From contig NZ_LS483250.1 in NCBI RefSeq assembly GCF_900465055.1, positions 930,001-994,000 on the forward strand: DNA of 64,000 nucleotides. The letters are read 5' to 3'. The position numbers were made by a program, and so were the translations under genes. Origin of the DNA: Moritella yayanosii (lineage in GTDB: Bacteria; Pseudomonadota; Gammaproteobacteria; Enterobacterales; Moritellaceae). The notes beneath the pieces are model-generated. The model was not told the DNA's origin. It ran no database searches and saw only the letters and a list, made by a program, of their open reading frames with translations. Positions within the stretch are counted from its first letter, which is position 1. Every line of letters begins with the position of its first letter. Shown here in pieces: positions 1 through 8,895 of the stretch.

Positions 1-1
1 G

Positions 2-1585
2 ATTTGTGGTGATGTAGGCTTTGGTAAAACGGAGGTAGCAATGCGCGCCGCTTTCATGGCAATGATGAACGACAAACAAGTCGCCGTGTTGGTACCGACC
101 ACCTTACTTGCTCAGCAACATTTCGAAAACTTCAAAGATCGTTTTGCTAACTGGCCGGTACGTGTTGAAGTGCTCTCTCGCTTTAAAACAGCGAAAGAGC
201 AGAAGTTGATTTTAGCTGACGTCAAAAACGGTAAAATTGATTTACTCATCGGCACACATAAATTGCTCAGTAACAAGATTGAATATTCTGATCTCGGTTT
301 ATTGGTCATCGATGAAGAACATCGCTTTGGGGTACGCCAAAAAGAAAAAGTAAAAGCGTTGCGTGCGGACATTGATATTTTAACCTTAACAGCAACACCA
401 ATTCCAAGAACATTGAACATGGCAATGAATGGCATGCGTGATTTATCTATCATCGCCACACCACCCGCGAAACGTTTAGCGGTGAAAACATTTGTTCGCC
501 AATACGACGAAAATATCGTAAAAGAAGCGATCATGCGTGAAATAATGCGTGGTGGCCAAGTTTACTTCTTGCATAACAATGTCGACTCAATAGACAAAAC
601 CGTAGAAACACTCGCAAAACTGATACCGGAGGCGCGCATTGTTGCAGCCCACGGACAAATGGCAGAACGTCAATTAGAATCGGTTATGGCAGATTTCTAT
701 CATCAGCGCTTCAATGTTTTAGTCTGTACGACCATTATTGAAACCGGTATCGATATTCCAAGCGCGAACACCATCATTATGGATCGCGCAGATAATCTCG
801 GTTTAGCACAACTTCATCAATTACGTGGTCGTGTTGGTCGTTCTCATCACCAAGCCTACGCATACCTGCTAACACCGCATCCGAAGCGTATCTCCAGCGA
901 CGCTAAAAAACGTCTTGAAGCAATTGTCTCACTAGAAGACCTCGGGGCAGGTTTTACCTTGGCAACGCACGATCTTGAGATCCGTGGTGCCGGTGAACTA
1001 TTAGGTGATGAACAAAGTGGTCAAATAACCTCAGTTGGTTTCGCGCTGTATATGGACATGCTCGATCAAGCAGTGAAAAGTATCAAACAAGGAAAATCAG
1101 TTTCACTTGAAGAAGCCCTTAAAAATCAAACCGAAATTGAACTGCATGTGCCCGCGTTATTGCCAGATGATTACATTCATGACGTTAATATACGTTTATC
1201 ACTGTATAAACGTATCGCAAGTTGTCAAACTGAAGAGCAGTTACGTGAGGTGCAAGTTGAACTCATTGACCGTTTTGGTTTATTGCCCGACAATGCTAAA
1301 AACTTAATCCGTCAAACCGAGTTAAAATTGCAAGCAGAACCTTTAGGTATTAAACGACTTGAAATAGGTCCCGCAGGTGGCTATATTAGCTTCGGCGATG
1401 ATAATCAGGTTGATGTCGGTTATCTTATCCGTCTTATCCAACAACAGCCACGTGTTTATAGTATGGATGGTCCATCAAAATTAAAGTTTGCAATCAAATC
1501 ACCGGATGCAAAAGATCGAGTTAAGCTAGTTGAAGCAATGCTAGTTGAATTTGCAAAAAATAAAATTGCAGGAGTTAAACGTTGA
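2..1585 (+). CDS. mfd: Transcription-repair coupling factor Mfd, C-terminal part (5' end outside window)
   Basis: Mfd is a DNA translocase that removes RNA polymerase stalled at lesions and recruits UvrA. The reading frame is open from the window edge, so only about the last 527 residues of a protein normally near 1150 are seen. Visible in order: Walker A GDVGFGKT at fragment residues 4-11, DEEH box at about 104-107, motif III TATPIPRTL, motif VI QLRGRVGRS, then the C-terminal domain that masks the UvrA-binding region in known Mfd. This combination separates it from RecG, which has a different C-terminus. The stop codon overlaps the start of the next gene, so the two are translationally coupled. 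No start or promoter is visible. Confidence 0.97.
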   Translation: MCGDVGFGKTEVAMRAAFMAMMNDKQVAVLVPTTLLAQQHFENFKDRFANWPVRVEVLSRFKTAKEQKLILADVKNGKIDLLIGTHKLLSNKIEYSDLGLLVIDEEHRFGVRQKEKVKALRADIDILTLTATPIPRTLNMAMNGMRDLSIIATPPAKRLAVKTFVRQYDENIVKEAIMREIMRGGQVYFLHNNVDSIDKTVETLAKLIPEARIVAAHGQMAERQLESVMADFYHQRFNVLVCTTIIETGIDIPSANTIIMDRADNLGLAQLHQLRGRVGRSHHQAYAYLLTPHPKRISSDAKKRLEAIVSLEDLGAGFTLATHDLEIRGAGELLGDEQSGQITSVGFALYMDMLDQAVKSIKQGKSVSLEEALKNQTEIELHVPALLPDDYIHDVNIRLSLYKRIASCQTEEQLREVQVELIDRFGLLPDNAKNLIRQTELKLQAEPLGIKRLEIGPAGGYISFGDDNQVDVGYLIRLIQQQPRVYSMDGPSKLKFAIKSPDAKDRVKLVEAMLVEFAKNKIAGVKR

Positions 1586-2796
1586 AAAATTTGTTAATCA
1601 GTTTATTAGTAGGTCTATCAGTTGGTAGTTCATTTGCAGTGAGCGCGGCAGATCAAGAACGTTGGTTTGAAGTCGAAGTCATTTTATTCGAGCGAAATAT
1701 CAACCCAACCAAAATAACTGAACACTGGGACCAGTCTGCATATCCAACTTATTCTAAAAAGAATAAGAACCCGATGGCATTATTTATCAATGACGATAAT
1801 TTAATCACTCCCAATAGTAGTCACGGCATCAATACGCTAGCGTTAGGCAATGAAAGCAATATCGTTGCAGGTGGTCTACAACCAACCATTATTGATGATA
1901 GCCAAACTTTACCTGTTTTCGGTGTTGATCGAGACGAGTCTCTGGTACAGGGTGCTAATACAAATGCGGACATCATCAAAACAACAAATGTGGTTATCGA
2001 TGGTGCTAATTTAAAAGATAACGTTAAGGATCCAGCCCTAGAAATAGTGCCAGCAAGTGAATTACAACTTGCAGCGCAATTTAAAGCATTAAACGATCAC
2101 GCTAATTATAATGTTGTTTTGCATTCCGCATGGCGTATGCAGCCAAAAGACCGCAACCAAGCGGTACCCATCAGATTGTTTGCAGGTCACAATTATCAAC
2201 AACAGTATCAACAAAATGGCGATGTAATCACCCAAAAATTAGTACCTGTTGTAACACCAATCGGTGCATTTGATGTATCTGCAGAGCCAACCGCACCCGT
2301 TTGGAAAATTGACGGTGAGTTGACCATTTATCTAGAGCATTATCTTTATGCAAAAACAAATCTATTTGTGCGTAAAGAAGGAACTAAAACCATTATCGCT
2401 AAGGAAAGCATTGCAGCGGAATCACCAGAATCAAACCAAGCTACAAATGTTGAAAATATTGACCTATTAGAATTATTAGGTATTCATTTAGAGCCGAAAG
2501 CCGCGGTTCCTTCCGAAGTGGTATTAAGTAACGCGGAAGTTAACGTCGATACCGCCAAAGCTCAAGACGAAAATTCACTAGCCGATGGCAGTGCACTTAC
2601 GGTTGAAGAAACTACAATTATCGAACCTCAAGATAAAACGGTGCCTTTCTTGAATAGTTATCCGATGCAGCAGCTTCGTGTGATTCGAAGTGGTGAAATA
2701 CATTACCTTGACCACCCTATGTTTGGCATGCTCATTCAAATACGAAAATATGAGCAGCCAATGAAAGAAGATACGGCAATGGAAACAGCGCAGTAA
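1582..2796 (+). CDS. csiV: CsiV-family periplasmic peptidoglycan-binding protein
   Basis: 404 residues starting at a TTG that overlaps the mfd stop codon. An AGGAG ribosome-binding site at 1570-1574 supports this start. The N-terminus is a Sec signal peptide (KN, hydrophobic LLISLLVGLSVG, cleavage near SAA). Directly after it is RWFEVEVILFER, the family signature of CsiV, which in Vibrio cholerae binds peptidoglycan and supports PBP1A/LpoA-dependent wall synthesis (established knowledge). Position directly behind mfd matches its place in other marine gammaproteobacteria. The middle (about residues 270-350) is acidic and low in complexity. It converges with the exopolysaccharide operon with only about 10 bp between stop codons and no visible terminator. 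Confidence 0.85.
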   Translation: MKNLLISLLVGLSVGSSFAVSAADQERWFEVEVILFERNINPTKITEHWDQSAYPTYSKKNKNPMALFINDDNLITPNSSHGINTLALGNESNIVAGGLQPTIIDDSQTLPVFGVDRDESLVQGANTNADIIKTTNVVIDGANLKDNVKDPALEIVPASELQLAAQFKALNDHANYNVVLHSAWRMQPKDRNQAVPIRLFAGHNYQQQYQQNGDVITQKLVPVVTPIGAFDVSAEPTAPVWKIDGELTIYLEHYLYAKTNLFVRKEGTKTIIAKESIAAESPESNQATNVENIDLLELLGIHLEPKAAVPSEVVLSNAEVNVDTAKAQDENSLADGSALTVEETTIIEPQDKTVPFLNSYPMQQLRVIRSGEIHYLDHPMFGMLIQIRKYEQPMKEDTAMETAQ

Positions 2797-2806
2797 TAAC
2801 GTCCTA

Positions 2807-4660
2807 TTAATTACCTTTAAGCGTCACCATCGTTAAAAAGGTTCTTAATATGATCATCACATCTGCTTTGAGCCAACGCGTAAAACTCGTGAGGCTTAGA
2901 GCATATGTATGATCCCAATACAGTTTATTTTGAACATCTTCTAAACATGTATCTGCACCTTGATATATTTGAGCTAAGCCTGTGATACCAGGCCTAACAC
3001 CGTTTGTACGCTCTAAATAATAAGGGATTTTCTCTTCTAATTTACCACAAAATACGGGCCGTTCCGGTCTTGGCCCTACGATCGCCATATCTCCTAACAA
3101 CACATTAATCAATTGCGGTAATTCGTCAATGCGCGTTTTACGTAAAAATCGCCCTACCGATGTCACTCTTGAGTCTTGTTTCTGCGCCCATACAGGACCC
3201 GATTTGGACTCACACTCCACGCCCATGGTCCTAAATTTTATCAGCATAAACACTTCCACATAGTCATTTCGAATTTCACCCACCCTAAGCTGACGATAAA
3301 AAATCGGTCCTTTTGAGTTTAATTTAATCGCCAGCGCAATAAATGGCACCATAGGAATGAACATAGCCAGCGCAACGATTGATATAACAATATCTGAAAA
3401 ACGCTTAGGTATAACCACACTTTTCTTCTGAAAATCAGATGTTGCTTGTGCGGTATTAATCTTGATCCACGTACCACGATCTAAACCAAAAATGTAGCGG
3501 ATGCCACCATAAAAACTCGCCATGTACCCAACAGCTATATAATATAAAGATGCCCAAGGTTGTTTCACTGGTGCTGCATCAAACAATAATCCCAGCGCAG
3601 AGCCACCATAAAGGCAGCATTGCCCTAGCCACAAAAACCAAGCGGTATTGGCAATAATCGTTGCATTGCTATTTGTTAACAAAGCAGTAAATACAAATAA
3701 AGCTAATAAGTTAAAGGGCATTAACGTGCGTAAAAATTTACCACTGAAAAAATTAAAACCAGTCAAACCGTGTTGAAATGAAAACAAACCGCGTAATCTT
3801 AATACTTGTTGCAGATTGCCAGCACCAATACGTGTGCGACGAGAAAAATCACTAGCTTCATTGGTTGCTTCCATCTCAATAATCGAAATACGTTCATCCA
3901 ATACCGCGCGATAACCACGGCTAACTAGCAACATTGGAAAAACAAAATCATCATTAATGGTATCAACTGGGATCTCTTCGAACAATGATGCTTTAATCGC
4001 ATATAAAGCACCAGGGGGGCCAATAATAGAACCTGTAATACTCTCTGCTCGACGAATATTACGTTGATAGTTCCAATAATGTGCCTCGCCTTTAGATCCA
4101 TGATCATAAAGTTGGTAATCCCCGGTGACAACAGCCACCCCTTTTTCGGCCATGCGATATGCAAATATTTGCATGGCATCAATCGAAATTAATGCACTCA
4201 CATCACTTAATACTAAAATATCTGATGTCAACTTATAGCGCATCAACAACTTATTTATAACATGCACCTTACCGTAATTATCTTCAGTAATATCTAATTC
4301 AAGATTTACATTATGTAATTGATATTGTTTTAAATATCCCTTCGCAATAGCAACTGAATCATCAGTGCAACCATCAAAACCGAGCACCACATTGAGCTTA
4401 TTTTCTGGGTAATCCAGCATTAATAAGTTGCTGAGTTTTGCGCCTAAATGTTTAGCTTCGTTAAAAACCGGCATCACAATAGTGATAATAGGAAGAACAC
4501 GGTCTACATCGTTGGATATGTAATTCCGAGATTTAAATGTATCTACCCTGCCGTCGGCAGGCCGTGATTTTGCATAGTACTGCAAAAACTTCGGATAAAC
4601 CCAATGATGATAGATAAATAAATTGATCGATACGATAGAGCCAAACAGAAGCCAATCCAT
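2807..4660 (-). CDS. Fusion of GT2 glycosyltransferase and monotopic phosphoglycosyl transferase
   Basis: 617 residues, last gene of the exopolysaccharide operon, with AAGGAG five bases before ATG. Residues 1-25 form a membrane segment. About 55-300 is a GT2 domain (DGCTDDS loop, DxD-like SDVSA, acceptor-site NDDF, RRTRIG). Residues about 305-390 hold further hydrophobic segments. About 420-617 is a bacterial sugar transferase domain: re-entrant hydrophobic helix, KGPIFYRQ, KFRTM and the catalytic Asp-Glu in RIDELPQLINVL, then GPRPERP. The second domain should load a sugar-phosphate onto undecaprenyl phosphate, and the first could add the next sugar, so one chain may initiate the repeat unit in two steps (inference). 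Both sets of catalytic residues are present, so neither half looks dead. Confidence 0.88.
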   Translation of the reverse strand: MDWLLFGSIVSINLFIYHHWVYPKFLQYYAKSRPADGRVDTFKSRNYISNDVDRVLPIITIVMPVFNEAKHLGAKLSNLLMLDYPENKLNVVLGFDGCTDDSVAIAKGYLKQYQLHNVNLELDITEDNYGKVHVINKLLMRYKLTSDILVLSDVSALISIDAMQIFAYRMAEKGVAVVTGDYQLYDHGSKGEAHYWNYQRNIRRAESITGSIIGPPGALYAIKASLFEEIPVDTINDDFVFPMLLVSRGYRAVLDERISIIEMEATNEASDFSRRTRIGAGNLQQVLRLRGLFSFQHGLTGFNFFSGKFLRTLMPFNLLALFVFTALLTNSNATIIANTAWFLWLGQCCLYGGSALGLLFDAAPVKQPWASLYYIAVGYMASFYGGIRYIFGLDRGTWIKINTAQATSDFQKKSVVIPKRFSDIVISIVALAMFIPMVPFIALAIKLNSKGPIFYRQLRVGEIRNDYVEVFMLIKFRTMGVECESKSGPVWAQKQDSRVTSVGRFLRKTRIDELPQLINVLLGDMAIVGPRPERPVFCGKLEEKIPYYLERTNGVRPGITGLAQIYQGADTCLEDVQNKLYWDHTYALSLTSFTRWLKADVMIILRTFLTMVTLKGN

Positions 4661-4662
4661 AG

Positions 4663-5724
4663 CTACTCCTTAATTAATTGATTATAGGCTTTAATCATCA
4701 TTCTTATATCAAAGTGCTTAGTAATGAAATTACGTGGTAAATGCTCAGAGCTACGTTTCATCTGTGCTTTAATCGCAACGTGAAATTCATTAACCGTATT
4801 TAGTTTAATTAAATGCCCCGTTTGTTTGCATACACCTTCATGCACGGCTCCCACATCACTACAGACAACCGGCACATTACAAGATTGCGCTTCTAAAATT
4901 GACAGCGGTAGTCCCTCATTAGATGAGGTTAATACAAATAAATCCAATTGATGATAAAATCCAACCATATCATCTGTATAACCAATAAATTTAACTTTAG
5001 TTGATAGGTCTAATTCCTGCACTAAATTGGTCAGGTTTTGCTTTTCAGGGCCATCTCCAGCAATATACAACTCAACATTAGGTATATCAGCAACCGCTTT
5101 AATCAAAATATCTAATGATTTTTCCGTTACTAATCTTGCTGCACAGCCAATTCTGAACACCCTTGCTCTGTATTTATAACGCTTGTGGTTTAAACTCGGA
5201 GAAAATTTTTCGGTATCTATGCCATTTAAAATCGTCACAGGGGCTACACTTCGACCTAGTACTTGTGATAACTGTATTCCAACAGTCTCAGCGTCTGCGA
5301 CTAAGGTAATATGATTCAATCGCAACATTAATTTTGTCATCTGTAACTGTTTATTATCAAGCAAGTGCCACGTATCATGCTCTGTATGTATGTGCTGTAT
5401 ATTTGTTAATCTTAAGGTTGCCATTACACCATAAAGTAACGGTCCGATATGATGCGTATGTATAATATTGGTATCCAATGACATTAATACTTTACGTAAG
5501 CGCCTTACGGTTACCAGTTTAAATCCAGGCTGTTTGTCCAAAAATATTAACCGCTCTTGATAACGTTTCAATATCGGCCAGTGAGCCAAACAAACTGACT
5601 TTTCACCTTCAAGAGCAACGATATACACCTCGATATTAGATTCTTGTAAGCGCATGATATCAAAAACCAATTTTTCTATACCACCGGGTTTTAGATGCTG
5701 GATTATTTCAACCATTATTTTCAT
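4663..5724 (-). CDS. GT4-family glycosyltransferase
   Basis: 353 residues if translation starts at the ATG at 5724, which has AAGGA about nine bases upstream. TTG and ATG codons at 5748 and 5742 are possible but lack a better site. The N-terminal Rossmann half starts MVEIIQHLKPGGIEK, with the glycine-rich acceptor loop. The C-terminal half has GIDTEKF, GCAARLVTEKSLD, IAGDGPEK and the SNEGLPLSILEA nucleotide-sugar motif with the E-x7-E pattern of retaining GT4 enzymes. It should add one sugar of the repeat unit at the inner membrane face. Substrate cannot be read from sequence. It overlaps the upstream chain-length gene by 17 bp and is 2 bp from the downstream fusion gene, so it is translated as part of the operon. 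Confidence 0.87.
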   Translation of the reverse strand: MKIMVEIIQHLKPGGIEKLVFDIMRLQESNIEVYIVALEGEKSVCLAHWPILKRYQERLIFLDKQPGFKLVTVRRLRKVLMSLDTNIIHTHHIGPLLYGVMATLRLTNIQHIHTEHDTWHLLDNKQLQMTKLMLRLNHITLVADAETVGIQLSQVLGRSVAPVTILNGIDTEKFSPSLNHKRYKYRARVFRIGCAARLVTEKSLDILIKAVADIPNVELYIAGDGPEKQNLTNLVQELDLSTKVKFIGYTDDMVGFYHQLDLFVLTSSNEGLPLSILEAQSCNVPVVCSDVGAVHEGVCKQTGHLIKLNTVNEFHVAIKAQMKRSSEHLPRNFITKHFDIRMMIKAYNQLIKE

Positions 5725-7177
5725 TTTCGCTATCCTTTTCATAATCAATCGAAGGTAATCGCGCGAGGATATTTATATTATCAAATGCATTGACATTTCT
5801 GATATGCCATAGAGTATCGTCTAATAATTCAGCTGCCACAGTCAGACTAATACCACACCCAATGCCACCAATAAGGCCCATAACGATATACAGAGATAAA
5901 GACAAATTTGTGGGATAACCGGGAGTAAAAGGAATGTCGATCACTTTGATTTTTTCAGGTTCTTCATGCCGACCTAACTCACCAGTGACTTTAGCCATTT
6001 CATGACGATTTAGCAGATCGTGATACAATTTTGTATTCACAATCAAATCACGCTCTAGGGCACTAAGCTCTTTAGCAACATCGGCCTCCATTGCAACGTT
6101 ACTCGTTAAACGCTTAGATTGTTGGTGCAACATTGCAATTTCATTTTCCAATTGAATGACGCGTGATTGTGACGTTTGCAGGTTTTCTAACTGAGACAGT
6201 AATAATGATGGGGCTTTACCCTCACCATCACCGCCGTCAAGTACAGAAGCAAGATTCCATAACTGGTTTAGCTGTTCGTCAGTAAATTTAACATTTTTAC
6301 TGAGTAATTTTTTTTGTTCGTTTTTAAGATTTTTTAACAGTAATTCAACGGATTGTACTTTAGAATGTTTACGGGTATAGCTCGCTTTTAATAATGATAA
6401 TTTTGCTTCTGCTGATACTATTTGTTCTTCGACAATACCGATTACGGGATTAGTTTGAGCCAACTTCAACTTCAAACTGTTCAACTGTCCGTAAGCTCCT
6501 GATAATTCAATATCTTTACCTCTAATTGCACTATGAATCGAAAACAATGTCTGGTTGTTTTGAATAAATAACTCAGGTAAAACACCGAGATGTTGGCGAC
6601 GGAAGGCGGCCATTTTTTCTTCTGCTGCGACTAATTTGTCACGCCTCAACTCTAACTGTGTAAGTAAAAATTTCTCCGATGAAATGATTGACGCACGACT
6701 CGGCGCCATTAAACTATCAATGAACAATTGACTAACAGAATTTAAAATCAACTTCATTTGTCCTGGAATATCCCAAGTTAGCGTTATTATAACCAAGTCT
6801 GCACCAGACAGTTTTAATGTAATCGCGCCTGAAAGCTTTTTAACAATCAAATCTCTTTCGCGATAATCACTGTTTTTATCTATGAGGCCATTTTGTTCTG
6901 CCACGGTAAATAATATATGTCGACTATGTACCAAAACCCGTAATGCAACCATGCGGTCTTCAAGGTTAAAAGACACGGATAAGTCTTCCAAAAATGGATT
7001 TAGCAATGAACTTTCCTGAACCAAAATAGATGTATGTGAACCGTATCGTTTTGGTGTCATCATGCTAATTAATGACGCAATAAACACCGCTAATATAATA
7101 GAGATCCCAAGGTAATATCGCCGACGCCACATTATCTCGATAAACCTATAAATATTTCCCCAAATAATGGTACCCAT
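5708..7177 (-). CDS. Polysaccharide co-polymerase (Wzz/GumC-type chain-length determinant)
   Basis: 489 residues. A transmembrane helix at about 20-40 follows a basic WRRRYY stretch. A long periplasmic region rich in Leu/Lys/Glu coiled-coil segments (about 150-390) follows. Close to the end is the Pro-rich IPFTPGYPTN before a second helix (about 425-450), the usual PCP arrangement. The C-terminal tail is short and has no Walker A or tyrosine-rich segment, so this is not fused to a BY-kinase and none is encoded nearby. It should set polymer length. The start is 2 bp after the stop of the lipoprotein gene, inside the same transcript. It resembles chain-length proteins of exosortase-type EPS clusters, but no exosortase is visible here. 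Confidence 0.85.
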   Translation of the reverse strand: MGTIIWGNIYRFIEIMWRRRYYLGISIILAVFIASLISMMTPKRYGSHTSILVQESSLLNPFLEDLSVSFNLEDRMVALRVLVHSRHILFTVAEQNGLIDKNSDYRERDLIVKKLSGAITLKLSGADLVIITLTWDIPGQMKLILNSVSQLFIDSLMAPSRASIISSEKFLLTQLELRRDKLVAAEEKMAAFRRQHLGVLPELFIQNNQTLFSIHSAIRGKDIELSGAYGQLNSLKLKLAQTNPVIGIVEEQIVSAEAKLSLLKASYTRKHSKVQSVELLLKNLKNEQKKLLSKNVKFTDEQLNQLWNLASVLDGGDGEGKAPSLLLSQLENLQTSQSRVIQLENEIAMLHQQSKRLTSNVAMEADVAKELSALERDLIVNTKLYHDLLNRHEMAKVTGELGRHEEPEKIKVIDIPFTPGYPTNLSLSLYIVMGLIGGIGCGISLTVAAELLDDTLWHIRNVNAFDNINILARLPSIDYEKDSENENNG

Positions 7178-7179
7178 AT

Positions 7180-7662
7180 TTACAACCTAGCATTGTCGAA
7201 CAAGTCGATTGCTTCATTTGTTATTAGTCTATTATTGTTAATTAACTTTTCTTCAATCAGCACTGAATCAATGGGTAACAGTGGATCAAAGGTAATCTGA
7301 ATAACCTCTTGATTTTCTGTGAGCGATTGTACTACGGACTGCACACGTTGATGGCCGATAGATAACGATGCGTAATCACTCTCTGCTTTCGCTTTCCCAT
7401 AGCTAATAATAGCGCCGTGCTGCCAATCGTAGAGATAAAGCAACCGGTTACGTTGACTTTTCGTCAGTCTCACTTGCTTATATGCAAACACAAAGTTTAA
7501 TTTTCTAGGTTGCACGACTGGTTTATCAGGCGGCGATATGAGTGTAATTCCGGACACTTGGATAGAGACAGCCGCTGGTGGCGTTGCACATCCGTGAAGC
7601 AATACAAACGGAATGATCAGCAATTGAAGTCGAGTACATTTATAATGAATCAATCCTTTCAT
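7180..7662 (-). CDS. Small putative lipoprotein of the EPS operon
   Basis: 160 residues from the ATG at 7662. The N-terminus is a lipoprotein signal: basic start, hydrophobic LLIIPFVLL, lipobox LHGC with Cys at about residue 25, then Ala/Pro. The rest is predicted soluble. The stretch ESDYASLSIGHQRVQSVV weakly recalls an OmpA-type peptidoglycan-binding motif (D, LS, RV spacing), but I would not call the domain. The ribosome-binding region is a run of eight G directly before AAT-ATG. A GTG six codons upstream would put that run inside the frame. Position between a glycosyltransferase and the chain-length protein suggests an envelope accessory to polymer export. Function otherwise unknown. Confidence 0.72.
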   Translation of the reverse strand: MKGLIHYKCTRLQLLIIPFVLLHGCATPPAAVSIQVSGITLISPPDKPVVQPRKLNFVFAYKQVRLTKSQRNRLLYLYDWQHGAIISYGKAKAESDYASLSIGHQRVQSVVQSLTENQEVIQITFDPLLPIDSVLIEEKLINNNRLITNEAIDLFDNARL

Positions 7663-7710
7663 ATTCCCCCCCCTACACACTACTCTTAATGTGACACACT
7701 ACTCTTGATG

Positions 7711-8895
7711 CTACAGTCTGTTTTTAATGGCCAGTTTTTCGGTCAGTAGCCTCGTAACAAGGTCACAACGAGCTTGCCAAGTTGCAGATTCAACCATTTT
7801 TCGGGACCGAGCTGTTAATTTCTCCAATTTATTATTTGGCAATAACAGCGCAATATTTAATTGTTCTAACATGTGATATTTATCATCAGCTACATAAATA
7901 CAGTCCCTAAACGGCAACACGGCAGGATATTTAGTACTAATAATAGGATGCCCAATAGCGAGGTATTCTCTCAATTTTAAAGGGTTACATGCACGTATTT
8001 GTTCATTATCTACAAATGGAATAAGTGATACTTGCCAATTAGCCGCGTATTGAATAAGTTGCTCGTGAGGCATATCAGGCAAATGAATAATGTTGTTATA
8101 CTCGAATAGTTCACAATCAGTTATTTCAATTCTGCCAATAAATAAAAACGTTACATCTGGCCGTGATAGCGCAAGAAATCTAATTAATTCAAAATCTAAC
8201 CAACTGGTAATACTGCCATAATAACCAACAACCAGATCCGATTTAGGGTAATTGTAAGGACGTTTACACACTGACGAAAAATGTTTTAAATCAACACCAT
8301 GTAGTAATAAGTATGTTTTCTCCTGAGGCAGGTGTCGCGCTATATTTTCACTCGCGACAAAGATGATATCCGCTTTTTTAACTAACTCGGTTTCTTCAAA
8401 ACTGACTTGCTTATGATCAACACCGTTTAATGCGCTAAAATCATCTCCCGCATAATAAACAACGATATCTTCTTCTAATGTGCCAATAACACAGCGACCC
8501 GTCGGCAATGATAGCCACAATATTCTTGGTACCTTGCCTTTAATTTTATGCTTAGCAAGTAACGCGCGTGTTTGGTAAGTTAGTAGCAAGCGATTAATCA
8601 CATAAGCTATATAACTACCAGGCCAAGGAATGGCAACAGGCGCAAGAATGCCCAAAGGTTGTTTTCCCGTATCTTGCTGAGTATTACCCTGATTAAAATC
8701 ATTATTTGTGGCATTTTTTAACTGTTTGAACTTCTCGATGATACGTTTACCATCTGTCCATTTGGGTCGTCTTAAACCAATTGAGTTAACCCAATACACG
8801 TAATGTTGATTAGTCATACATTTCATTAAATGCTGCGTACTGCTCGGATGACGCCCCCAATCTTCACCAAATACAATCCATTGTGCATTTTTCAT
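7711..8895 (-). CDS. Glycosyltransferase of the EPS operon (TuaH-like)
   Basis: 394 residues. The N-terminus VFGEDWGRHPSSTQHL followed by YWVNSIGLRRPK is characteristic of a glycosyltransferase subgroup found in exopolysaccharide clusters. The C-terminal half has the GT-B pattern: VVGYYGSITSWLDFEL, FIGRIE, then LKLREYLAIGHPIIST. No transmembrane helix is obvious, so it is probably a peripheral cytoplasmic enzyme adding one sugar. Its ATG overlaps the TGA of the acyltransferase by 4 bp (ATGA), so it is translationally coupled. About 50 bp separate it from the lipoprotein gene. Donor and linkage are unknown. Confidence 0.82.
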   Translation of the reverse strand: MKNAQWIVFGEDWGRHPSSTQHLMKCMTNQHYVYWVNSIGLRRPKWTDGKRIIEKFKQLKNATNNDFNQGNTQQDTGKQPLGILAPVAIPWPGSYIAYVINRLLLTYQTRALLAKHKIKGKVPRILWLSLPTGRCVIGTLEEDIVVYYAGDDFSALNGVDHKQVSFEETELVKKADIIFVASENIARHLPQEKTYLLLHGVDLKHFSSVCKRPYNYPKSDLVVGYYGSITSWLDFELIRFLALSRPDVTFLFIGRIEITDCELFEYNNIIHLPDMPHEQLIQYAANWQVSLIPFVDNEQIRACNPLKLREYLAIGHPIISTKYPAVLPFRDCIYVADDKYHMLEQLNIALLLPNNKLEKLTARSRKMVESATWQARCDLVTRLLTEKLAIKNRL

